From contig DATEZA010000256.1 of the NCBI GenBank assembly GCA_035255945.1, positions 1-9,064 of the forward strand: a stretch of DNA of 9,064 nucleotides. Reading direction: 5' to 3'. Source of the stretch: JAJPHC01 sp035255945. Lineage in GTDB: Bacteria > Acidobacteriota > Thermoanaerobaculia > Gp7-AA8. The position numbers and the translations under genes are program-made. The notes beneath the pieces are model-generated. The model worked only from the letters and a program-made list of their open reading frames with translations, was not told the origin of the DNA and made no database searches. Positions 1 to 6,102 of the stretch are shown here, piece after piece. The first letter of the stretch is position 1, and each line of letters opens with the position of its first letter.

Positions 1-2
1 GC

Positions 3-269
3 CTCACCGGCATGCCGGTCGCGGTGATCCGCAATGAATACGTGAATCGCATCGGCACGAAAGCCGGCCCGATCGCGCGCTGGATGCTGCGCGGTGGGAA
101 GACGAAGCACTGGATGCGGACCATTTACGCGCTGACCTCACTGCGGAAGCTGAAGCACTCGCTGAAGACTGCCGGCGGCCGCGACGATTACTGGCAGGCG
201 GGGCGTAGCGTCGCCGCGATTGATGACGTGCTGCCGGTGGCGGAAGTGATTCGGCAGATGACGGCGTAG
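3..269 (+). CDS. Nitronate monooxygenase-like flavoprotein, C-terminal part (5' end outside window)
   Basis: The frame is open from the left edge and ends at TAG 267-269, leaving about 88 residues. The visible part starts with LTGMPVAVIRN, which resembles the conserved end of the TIM barrel in FMN-dependent nitronate monooxygenase / 2-nitropropane dioxygenase proteins. It is followed by a basic helical stretch (TKHWMRTIYALTSLRKLK) and then DYWQAGRSV near the C-terminus, a motif I associate with this family. Such enzymes oxidise alkyl nitronates with FMN and O2 in the cytoplasm; related members are enoyl-ACP reductases (FabK). The FMN site lies outside the window, so substrate and activity cannot be judged. 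The ATG at 12 is internal, since the frame and family similarity extend upstream of it. It converges on the M20 homologue, with a hairpin repeat between them. Confidence 0.65.
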   Translation, partial: LTGMPVAVIRNEYVNRIGTKAGPIARWMLRGGKTKHWMRTIYALTSLRKLKHSLKTAGGRDDYWQAGRSVAAIDDVLPVAEVIRQMTA

Positions 270-287
270 TTGGGTCGGTCGGCGAGT

Positions 288-391
288 GGAGCGCGGACGT
301 CTCGTCCGCAGTGCGCGGGCGTCCTCGCCCACGCACCGGACAGGTCGCCGGGCGAGACGCCCGACGACTGCGGGCGGGACGCCCGCGCTCC
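288..391. repeat. Imperfect long inverted repeat (REP-like) at a convergent gene junction
   Basis: Arms at 288-312 and 367-391 are reverse complements over 25 nt with three mismatches, all of them A/T in the left arm against G/C in the right. Each arm is itself a small hairpin of the type GCGGGCG-TCC-CGCCCGC. The spacer contains more of the same vocabulary (GCGCGGGCGTCC at 313-324, GGGCGAGACGCCCG at 350-363), so this is a nest of related short palindromes. It occupies most of the 126 bp between the stop of the nitronate monooxygenase-like gene (269) and the stop of the M20 homologue (396). The position allows a bidirectional terminator-like role, although no U-tract follows. A dispersed intergenic palindromic repeat is the best description. 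Confidence 0.75.
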
Positions 392-395
392 TCAC

Positions 396-1869
396 TCACT
401 TCCCCAATTCGTACAGATACTCGACGAACGACATCACGGCGCCGTCGTAGCCCTGCACCTTCGGGTTCGTCGACTCGATCACGTAGTACTCGTCCGGCGC
501 GTGGGCGCCGCTGCCGTGGCCGAGGCCGAAGTGGCCGGAGGCGAGGCTGAGGGGTGGGTTCGTGAACACGTATCCGGGATATGAACCGGCGTTGCGCGGC
601 CAGAGCACCGGGTCGATTCCCGCGCGCTTTAATACCGAAATCTGTGACTGGATCAAAGAGGCCGACGCCGCGGTCTGCGTCGGGTCGTAGCCGCCGGTCA
701 CATTCACCTCGATGTCGCCGAAGCCGCGCTTCGCGAGATGCGTCTTCAGCGCGGCGACCGCATCATCCTTCTTCATGTCGGGCACGAGGCGCATATCGAT
801 CTTCGCCACGGCGATGCGCGAGGATCGTTTTGCCGCCCGGTCCCGTGTAGCCGCCGACGAGGCCCTCGATATTCACCGTCGGCTGCGATTCGAGCCGCTC
901 GTTCGCCTGCACCCACGGCAGGTCGTCGATCCAGTGCTTCACGCTCATCGACTTCATCTGCTGCGCTTCACTGCGTCGCTGCGCAGCGGTATCGATCATC
1001 GCTTTTTCTTCCGCGCTCATCGGCCGCGGCTGCGGATAGTTGTCGATGGTGATCGTGTTGCCGTCCGCCGACACCAGCGTGTCGAGTGCTTTGACGAGAT
1101 GCCACGCCGGGCTGTCGACCATCGCCTTCAGTGACGAATGGATGTCCTTCGCCGGACCGCGTCCCCACGTTTCGCCGCTCGAGATCAGCTCGAGCTCGAC
1201 GACGCCTTTTGCGCCGAGGGAGACGGTGACGATGCCATCGAGATCCTGCGATGCGTTCGGCATGAACACGCCGGTCGTCTTGCGCAGCGCCGCTTCGACT
1301 TCGGGCCGATGCACGAGCTGTCCGATGTGCGGCGAGCCGATCTCCTCTTCGCCTTCCGCCACCAGCACCAGATTCACCGGCATCTTCTTTCCCGCGCCGC
1401 GAATCGCATGCAGTGCCGCCAGGAACGCCGCCTCCGGTCCCTTCTGATTCACCGCGCCGCGTCCGACCACTGCTTTGCCGAGGCCCGGCTTGTCGACGAT
1501 GCGCGCTTCGAGCGGCGGCGAGCTCCATTCCGCCGGATCGAACTGCTTCACGTCGTACATGAAGTAGAGGCCGACCGTCTTCTTCGCGCCCGCATCGAGC
1601 GTGGCGAACACGCCCGGCTTGCCGTCCGTGTTGATCACCATCGCGTTCTGGAAGCCCGCATCTTTGGCGAGCTGCGCCATGTACTCCGCGCCCTGCGGAT
1701 AGTTGCGATTCTCCGCCGCGATCGACGGCAGCGCGATCCAGTCCTGCAGCCGCTTCACGGCTTCGTTGTGCCGCTTCGCGATCTCGTTGCGGATGTCCGC
1801 GAGATCGTCGGCGTAACAGATGTTTGTGCAGGCGAGTGCAGCGACGACGATTAAAATCTTTTTCAGCAT
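396..1869 (-). pseudogene. Secreted M20 family metallopeptidase homologue, interrupted by one frameshift
   Basis: Translation from ATG at 1869 gives a signal peptide (hydrophobic core at residues 4-17, likely cleavage after A20) and a long M20-type protein. Landmarks are FMYDVKQ (103-109), GRGAVNQKGP (136-145), EGEEEIGS (172-179), DIHSS (242-246) and GGYTGPGGKT (339-348). After HR (352-353) the frame breaks. The family-like sequence resumes as VAKIDMRLVPDM from the GTG at 809 and runs to the stop at 396, including GHGSGAHAPDEYY with the last conserved His. At the junction the coding strand reads CATCGC-C-GTGGCG, where CATCGCGCCGTGGCG (H-R-A-V-A) would be expected, so two bases appear to be missing near 810. 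The repaired protein is about 491 residues, normal for the family. M20 enzymes are di-zinc exo- or dipeptidases. Here three of five usual metal ligands look substituted (Met104, Asn141, Asn205), so metal binding is uncertain. Whether the frameshift is a mutation or an assembly error cannot be decided from sequence alone. Confidence 0.85.
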
Positions 1870-1881
1870 GCGTCGATGTTA
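1852..1881. promoter_or_regulatory. Overlapping divergent start codons with candidate -10 hexamers inside the opposite genes
   Basis: The palindrome GCATGC at 1866-1871 carries both initiation codons: ATG 1868-1870 on plus and ATG 1869-1867 on minus. There is no intergenic space, so each gene's promoter must lie in the other's signal-peptide region. On minus, TAACAT (1881-1876) ends 6 nt before the ATG. On plus, TAAAAT (1852-1857) ends 10 nt before the ATG. Neither start has a convincing Shine-Dalgarno. These hexamers are candidates by sequence only, and no good -35 was found. Confidence 0.4.
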
Positions 1882-3496
1882 CCCGATCATCACGCTGTTC
1901 CTCCTCAGCGCCGCGGCCTCCGCACAAACGCCGAAGCCGGCCGTCGTTCTCTATCGCAACGCCGATTGCGCGCGCTGCGATGAATTCGAAAAAGTGACGC
2001 TGCACCATCCGATCATCGAGCGCCGTCTGCCCGGCGTGGACGTGCGCATCGAGCAGACGGCGGAGCGTCCGTACATCGCGCTGTTCGATGCCGACGGCAA
2101 GCTGAAAACGCGCTGGCCGATGGTCCCCGACACGATCAATTTCGGCGTGATGCTCGACACCGCGCTCTACGGCGCCGCAACGACGCGCTACACCGCGCCG
2201 CCCGATACCTCGGTCATCCGCATTCTTCCCACCGGGCATCAGGTCGTCATTCGCCGCGAATGGGTGAAGACGCGCGTCAACTCGTCCGCCGTCGCGCGCG
2301 TGGCGTTCGCGCTCGACGGACGCGAGATCACCCGCATCGGACGCCCGCCGTTTTCGACCACGCTCGATTTCGGCGCGGTGCCGGAGCGTCACGTGATCCG
2401 CGCCGTCGCGTTCGATCGCAAAGGGAAGGAGCTCGGCCGCGACGAGCGCATCGTCAATGAAGGGGGCGAGACGTTCTGGCTGAAGCTGATCGAGCCGCGC
2501 GAAGGAGCGGTCGGCGGGCCGACGCATGTGTCGATGAGCCTGCGCGTGCCGCCGCTGAATCGCGTGCAGCGCGTGGTCATCTCGTGGAATGACGCCGATC
2601 GCGCGGTGCTGACCTCGCCTCCGTGGGAGAAGACGATCCATGTGCCGGAGGACAGCGTCGGCATCGTGCGAGCGGTGGCGGAGCTCGAGGACGGACGCAC
2701 GTCGGAAGATGCGGTGCTGCTCAACTCGCGCGGCTACGTCGATTCGTCGAACGTGCAGCTGGTGCAGCTGCCGGTGACGATCTTTGGTACGTTTTCGAAC
2801 ATTTCGGTGCGCGAAGGAAAAACGCCTCGCGTGGTGCAGTCAGTGGCGAAATCGGATGAAACGCCGCTGACGGTCGGCCTGCTGCTCGACGCGTCGGACA
2901 GCATGGAGAAGACGCTTCCCGATCTGCAGGAAGCCGCGATCCGTTTTCTCGATACCGTTCTCGGTCCGCGCGATCGCGCATTCGTCGTCTCATTCGATAC
3001 GCGCGCGCATCTCCTCCAACCTCCGACCTCGGACAAAGCCGCGCTGCGCGCCGCGATCATGCACATCCGCCCCGACGGTCTCACATCGCTCTACGACGCA
3101 ATGGCCCTCGGTCTCCTCCAATTCGAAGGGATCAAAGGCCGCCGCGCGATGATCGTGTTCACCGACGGCTTCGATATGACGAGCGAGTACGAGGCACCCG
3201 CGGTGGGCGAGCTTGCGCGGCGGGTGAGTGTGCCGGTGCATGCGATCGGGCCTTCGGGCCAGGACCTGGTGCGTGTCGCGAAGATGACCGGCGGCACGTC
3301 GCAACCTTTGGATGATCTGGCGCAGCTGCCCGCGATCTTCGCGCGCATCGAGGCCGCGCTGCGCGCGCAGGTGCTGGTGTTCATCCGGACGGATCCAGCG
3401 AAGCGCGAGAACGAGTGGCGCAATGTGAACGTGACGGTGGAGGGGAGCGACCCGTCGCAGGTGTACGCGCCGGCCGGCTACTACGCTACGTGGTGA
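1868..3496 (+). CDS. Secreted VWA-domain protein (VWFA-related acidobacterial type) with thioredoxin-like N-terminus
   Basis: The protein has 542 residues. ATG 1868 is chosen because it begins a clean signal peptide (basic start, hydrophobic 7-17, ASA|Q cleavage after A19); an ATG at 1820 would add 16 residues ahead of it. Residues 25-105 look thioredoxin-like: a beta strand, CARC (34-37), an amphipathic helix, RPYIALFDADGK, and a following Pro-containing strand. Two beta-rich Ig-like stretches follow (about 130-205 and 207-290). The C-terminal half is a VWA domain with an apparently complete MIDAS: DASDS at 341-345, T406 in LTS and D433 in TDGFD. VWA domains bind protein partners through a divalent metal. 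The VWA and Ig parts resemble acidobacterial TIGR03436-type proteins, whose role is unknown. An exported, metal-dependent binding protein with a possible redox or structural disulfide is inferred. It diverges from the M20 homologue with overlapping start codons, and no Shine-Dalgarno is visible. Confidence 0.88.
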   Translation: MRRCYPIITLFLLSAAASAQTPKPAVVLYRNADCARCDEFEKVTLHHPIIERRLPGVDVRIEQTAERPYIALFDADGKLKTRWPMVPDTINFGVMLDTALYGAATTRYTAPPDTSVIRILPTGHQVVIRREWVKTRVNSSAVARVAFALDGREITRIGRPPFSTTLDFGAVPERHVIRAVAFDRKGKELGRDERIVNEGGETFWLKLIEPREGAVGGPTHVSMSLRVPPLNRVQRVVISWNDADRAVLTSPPWEKTIHVPEDSVGIVRAVAELEDGRTSEDAVLLNSRGYVDSSNVQLVQLPVTIFGTFSNISVREGKTPRVVQSVAKSDETPLTVGLLLDASDSMEKTLPDLQEAAIRFLDTVLGPRDRAFVVSFDTRAHLLQPPTSDKAALRAAIMHIRPDGLTSLYDAMALGLLQFEGIKGRRAMIVFTDGFDMTSEYEAPAVGELARRVSVPVHAIGPSGQDLVRVAKMTGGTSQPLDDLAQLPAIFARIEAALRAQVLVFIRTDPAKRENEWRNVNVTVEGSDPSQVYAPAGYYATW

Positions 3497-3501
3497 TCGC
3501 G

Positions 3502-3602
3502 CCCCGTCATCCCGAGCGTAGTCGAGGGACCTGGGCGGGAGGTGGCACGATCAGCGCGCCACCTCCCCCCCAGGTCCCTCGACTACGCTCGGGATGACGG
3601 GG
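3502..3602. repeat. 45-bp near-perfect inverted repeat (REP/hairpin element), copy 1
   Basis: Arms at 3502-3546 and 3558-3602 are reverse complements over 45 nt with a single mismatch inside the C/G run, around an 11-nt loop. The core of the left arm reads CATCCCGAGCGTAGTCGAGG. The element fills the gap between the VWA stop (ends 3496) and the zinc-ribbon gene stop (begins 3604), so it sits between two convergent genes. RNA from either strand would fold into a very stable hairpin, which suggests bidirectional termination or 3'-end protection, although there is no U-tract. A diverged copy lies at 7972-8058, showing this is a dispersed repeat family rather than a one-off terminator. Confidence 0.9.
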
Positions 3603-3603
3603 G

Positions 3604-4251
3604 TTACCTGGTGATCAGATCCGTCAGCCAGTCGCCGAGCACTTCCAGTCCGAGATCGATGAGCGTCGGCGGGAGCGACGATTCCGTTTGCGGCATGTAC
3701 TTCGTGGGGATGAGTTGCGGCGGCGGTGGCGTAGCTGCGATCGGAGCGGCGAGCTGCGCGAGTTTTTCGATGTCGAGAATGGAAATAGGCGAGCCGCAGT
3801 AGTTGCATTTGCTGTCGTGCACGAGATCGATCGGTGCGCCGCAGCCCGCGCAGCGGATCATCTGAATCGACTTGCGCAACTCCGCGAGCTGTTTCGGCGT
3901 CGGCTGGCGGATGAAGTCCTTCTGGCGCAGGAATTCGGTGAACGGTGTGCAGCGGCCGTGGCCCCGATCGCATCGCCAGTAGACGAACGGCGTGTTGCGC
4001 TGGCGGTCGTGCGTGAGGATCAGCGGCGTGCCGCACGTCGGACAGGCCGCGCTGCGAATCGGAGACGCGTTGCCGCCGCCGGTCATCATCTGAAAGAGGC
4101 GAACGGTCGATTGCGCGGTGAGGTGCAGGTCTTCGTACGGATCGAACCAGAACGCGCGACATGCGCGGCAGAGGTCGATCGTCACGCTGCTACCGAGGGA
4201 GCCGGCGAGCGTGAGCTGTTCCATCGGGCTGCGGCACGCGGGGCAGGTCAT
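3604..4251 (-). CDS. Protein with three zinc ribbons (zf-TFIIB-like N-terminus)
   Basis: The protein has 215 residues. Start ATG 4251 is chosen because it overlaps the upstream stop as ATGA and directly precedes the first CxxC. Three four-ligand zinc sites are visible: C3/C6/C28/C31 followed by AFWFD, typical of zf-TFIIB ribbons; C70/C73/C94 with C101 or H98; and C134/C137/C149/C152. Residues 160-190 become Ala/Pro-rich, and the last 20 or so residues form an amphipathic helix (LIDLGLEVLGDWLTDLI). No signal peptide or transmembrane segment is seen, so it is probably cytoplasmic, perhaps resting on the membrane through its tail. Such ribbons mediate nucleic-acid or protein contacts, and the exact role is unknown. 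The gene is coupled to a small membrane protein gene and ends against the 3502-3602 hairpin. Confidence 0.82.
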   Translation of the reverse strand: MTCPACRSPMEQLTLAGSLGSSVTIDLCRACRAFWFDPYEDLHLTAQSTVRLFQMMTGGGNASPIRSAACPTCGTPLILTHDRQRNTPFVYWRCDRGHGRCTPFTEFLRQKDFIRQPTPKQLAELRKSIQMIRCAGCGAPIDLVHDSKCNYCGSPISILDIEKLAQLAAPIAATPPPPQLIPTKYMPQTESSLPPTLIDLGLEVLGDWLTDLITR

Positions 4252-4559
4252 GACCGGTTCGGCGAAAACACGTGCATCACCGTCAACGCGATGATGCTCG
4301 CGATGAAGCAGAGTAGCTCGCCGGTTGCGAAGTAGCCGATCAGCGCGACGGCGCCGGCGAGTTGCAGACAGGTCCACGTCGCCAGGATGTTCCGGCGCGC
4401 GAGGATGGCGATGATGACGAGTGCGATCGATGCGATCGCGAACGGCGAAAATCCCGGCACGGCGCGCGGTCGATGCGACGCGACTCTCTCCAGCGCGACG
4501 AGTGCGAGTGCGATCGTCTGCGCGGCGACGAGCACGCGGTAGATCGTGGCGGCGCGCAC
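4248..4559 (-). CDS. Small four-helix membrane protein, translationally coupled to the zinc-ribbon gene
   Basis: From GTG 4559 this frame encodes 103 residues with four hydrophobic segments at about 7-25, 38-54, 58-77 and 80-97, separated by short basic or Pro-rich turns (ERVASHRPRAVPG, ARRN). It ends FSPNRS-stop. The stop TGA (4250-4248) overlaps the ATG of the zinc-ribbon gene as ATGA, a classic coupling arrangement that supports both genes being real. I recognise no family. The GTG is preferred because a longer frame would run antisense through the GNAT gene. There is no good Shine-Dalgarno, but TACATT lies 6 nt upstream, compatible with a leaderless message. The pairing suggests a membrane partner or anchor for the zinc-ribbon protein (inference). 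Confidence 0.7.
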   Translation of the reverse strand: MRAATIYRVLVAAQTIALALVALERVASHRPRAVPGFSPFAIASIALVIIAILARRNILATWTCLQLAGAVALIGYFATGELLCFIASIIALTVMHVFSPNRS

Positions 4560-4564
4560 TCCGG

Positions 4565-4571
4565 TAATGTA
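4565..4571. promoter_or_regulatory. Candidate bidirectional -10 element shared by two divergent genes
   Basis: The heptamer TAATGTA lies in the 18 bp between GTG 4559 (minus) and ATG 4578 (plus). Read on plus it gives TAATGT, ending 7 nt before the ATG; read on minus it gives TACATT, ending 6 nt before the GTG. Both fit a TANNNT -10 at the distance expected for leaderless mRNAs, and neither gene has a clear Shine-Dalgarno. The match to the full TATAAT consensus is only partial, and no -35 was identified. Confidence 0.4.
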
Positions 4572-4577
4572 CGCCTC

Positions 4578-5111
4578 ATGAACCTCCGCCGCGCCACACT
4601 CGACGACATCCCGCACATCGAGCGCGTGATGCGCGAATCGCTCACCGGGATCAGCAGCCGCGACTACGACGCGGCGCAGGTCGAGAGCTCGCTCAAGCAC
4701 GTCGCGCATCTCGATCGCGAGCTGGTCACGGACGGCACGTATTTCGTCGTGGAGCACGAAGGCGAGATCGCCGGCTGCGGCGGGTGGAGCAAGCGCGCGC
4801 GGTTGTACGCAGGGAGCGGATCGAGCGACAGCGATGCGCGCTTTCTCGATCCCGCGACGGAGGCGGCGCGCATTCGGGCGATGTTCGTGACCCCGCGGTT
4901 CGAGCGGCGCGGCATCGGCCGGATGATTCTGCAGGCGTGCGAAGACGAAGCACGCGCGGAAGGATTTCGCGAGCTCGAGCTGATGGCGATGCTCAGCGGA
5001 CACGCGATGTACCTGGCGACCGGTTATCGCGATGTCGAAGAAGTGGCGAGCAGACTCGAAGACGGCACGCCGTATCCGCTGATCCGCATGCGGAAGTCGC
5101 TCAGCGACTAA
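4578..5111 (+). CDS. GNAT family N-acetyltransferase
   Basis: The protein has 177 residues starting MNLRRATLDDIP, a typical GNAT N-terminal strand and turn. A central strand, TYFVVEHEGEIAGCGGW (64-70 around GEIAGCGG), precedes the acetyl-CoA binding motif A: IRAMFVTPRFERRGIGRMIL, with the RRGIGR loop at 110-115. The C-terminal part (ELELMAMLSGHAMYLATGY) matches motif B, where the Tyr is often near the thioester. Such enzymes move an acetyl group from acetyl-CoA to an amine of a small molecule or protein in the cytoplasm; the substrate is not predictable. ATG 4578 is chosen by the family N-terminus; the open frame extends upstream, but only antisense to the membrane protein gene. It diverges from that gene by 18 bp, and its last 11 nt overlap the convergent DUF2330 gene. 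Confidence 0.88.
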   Translation: MNLRRATLDDIPHIERVMRESLTGISSRDYDAAQVESSLKHVAHLDRELVTDGTYFVVEHEGEIAGCGGWSKRARLYAGSGSSDSDARFLDPATEAARIRAMFVTPRFERRGIGRMILQACEDEARAEGFRELELMAMLSGHAMYLATGYRDVEEVASRLEDGTPYPLIRMRKSLSD

Positions 5112-6072
5112 CGCGGCGAATGACGACGATCGCGACGATCGCGATGACGGCGAGCACGTCGAGCGGCAGGTGCGTGGTCTTCACATCTTCGATCGTGTTG
5201 TCGGGCGGCGTGAACGGACGCTGATCGGCCGCGCGGCTGAAGAAGAGATCGTCGAAGCCGGGGCGGATCGACGACCAGTCTTCGAATGCCGTCAGTCGCA
5301 TCGATGTGGGGAAGCCGAGGGTTGCGGGCGGCGTGTTGCTGCGGCGGAGATCGCCCTGCCACGGCGTACTGGCGCCGATGGTGGCGGTCACGCGCTCCGG
5401 TCCGAGGAAGAAGATGCGGAGGATACGATTGACGATGATCGAGGAGGCGTACTCGCGCTGCGACGCGGGCTCGCGATAGGGGAAAAACGGGCGCGGCGTC
5501 GTGAACGACATCTTCACCGCGCCGGTGCGTGCCTCGGGTTGCGATGCATCGATCTTGAACGCGGTGATCTTCCAATGTTGCGAAACGTAAGCCTCGAGCC
5601 ACGCCGTCAGATCGGGAGTCGTCGTGTAGCCGTGATCGGCGAGCCACTTCTGGAGTGCCGCGGAGTCGGTCGCGTCGAGGACCACCGCGTCGTAGCCGGC
5701 GATCTTCTGCGATGCGAGCACCTCGACCGGTCGCGCGGCCGTCGTCGCGGTCTCGTGGCGCATGCCGTACATCATCAGCCAGGGCGTCCAGTCGACGCGG
5801 TGTGACTTGACGTAGACCGTCTTCGGCTTCGCCCACTCCTCGAGCCTGGCGAAGATCGCGTCATCCGCTTCGGCGAGCGTGGGCACGGACGGCGTGGGGA
5901 CGAGGAAGCCGAAGTCGCGGCCCTTGCCGCGGAACGTCGCGCGGCGGATGAAGTGCTCGGTGCTCGCCGCCGGCTCCCAGACGATCAGCGCCGACTCTTC
6001 GACGATCGCGATGTTCTCCCCCGCGTGCGGCGCCGGGGCGCAGAGGAGGATCAGACCGATAACGCTCCACAT
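5101..6072 (-). CDS. DUF2330 domain-containing exported membrane protein
   Basis: The protein has 323 residues. It begins with a short signal peptide (hydrophobic 3-13, probable cleavage after PHA at about 17). The next region, IAIVEESALIVWEP followed by ATFRGKGRDFGFLVPTPSVP (near 45-64), matches the start of DUF2330 proteins, where a strand pair and an F-x-hydrophobic-VP-x-P motif are characteristic. Many members I recall have a Cys-Gly-Gly segment after the signal; it is absent here. A C-terminal helix (LDVLAVIAIVAIVVI, about 303-318) followed by RRVSR would anchor the protein with the bulk outside the cytoplasm. The function of DUF2330 is unknown. The 3' end overlaps the GNAT gene by 11 nt. 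There is no Shine-Dalgarno, but TACACT lies 7 nt before the ATG. Confidence 0.82.
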   Translation of the reverse strand: MWSVIGLILLCAPAPHAGENIAIVEESALIVWEPAASTEHFIRRATFRGKGRDFGFLVPTPSVPTLAEADDAIFARLEEWAKPKTVYVKSHRVDWTPWLMMYGMRHETATTAARPVEVLASQKIAGYDAVVLDATDSAALQKWLADHGYTTTPDLTAWLEAYVSQHWKITAFKIDASQPEARTGAVKMSFTTPRPFFPYREPASQREYASSIIVNRILRIFFLGPERVTATIGASTPWQGDLRRSNTPPATLGFPTSMRLTAFEDWSSIRPGFDDLFFSRAADQRPFTPPDNTIEDVKTTHLPLDVLAVIAIVAIVVIRRVSR

Positions 6073-6079
6073 GGGTGGG

Positions 6080-6085
6080 AGTGTA
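6080..6085 (-). promoter_or_regulatory. Candidate -10 of a leaderless DUF2330 transcript
   Basis: On the minus strand TACACT is followed by exactly 7 nt (CCCACCC) and then the ATG of the DUF2330 gene at 6072. The spacer contains no Shine-Dalgarno. A TANNNT hexamer at this distance is the pattern seen in bacteria with many leaderless transcripts. One such match alone would be weak; the same arrangement recurs at other starts in this window. Confidence 0.35.
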
Positions 6086-6102
6086 GCGGACGATGAAAAC
6101 CT

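Noticed and set aside
1820..1867. Earlier ATG for the VWA gene adding 16 residues
   Set aside because: It would bury the signal peptide behind a non-typical leader. The ATG at 1868 begins directly with a basic residue pair and the hydrophobic core.
968..2641. A very long open frame on the minus strand crossing the M20 and VWA genes
   Set aside because: Its translation is dominated by Arg, Ala, His and Gly with no domain, and it is the antisense/out-of-frame image of two strongly supported genes. High GC makes such frames common.
3547..3557. The repeats at 3502-3602 and 7972-8058 as CRISPR repeats
   Set aside because: There are only two copies 4.4 kb apart, each an inverted pair with no regularly spaced units or spacers, and no cas genes.
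4362..4577. N-terminal extension of the GNAT gene
   Set aside because: The extension is Arg/Asp-rich and antisense to a coupled membrane protein gene. The GNAT fold begins at MNLRRATLDD.
4560..5003. Long N-terminal extension of the small membrane protein on the minus strand
   Set aside because: It would run antisense through the GNAT gene and is His/Arg/Ala-rich. The hydrophobic pattern starts only after the GTG at 4559.
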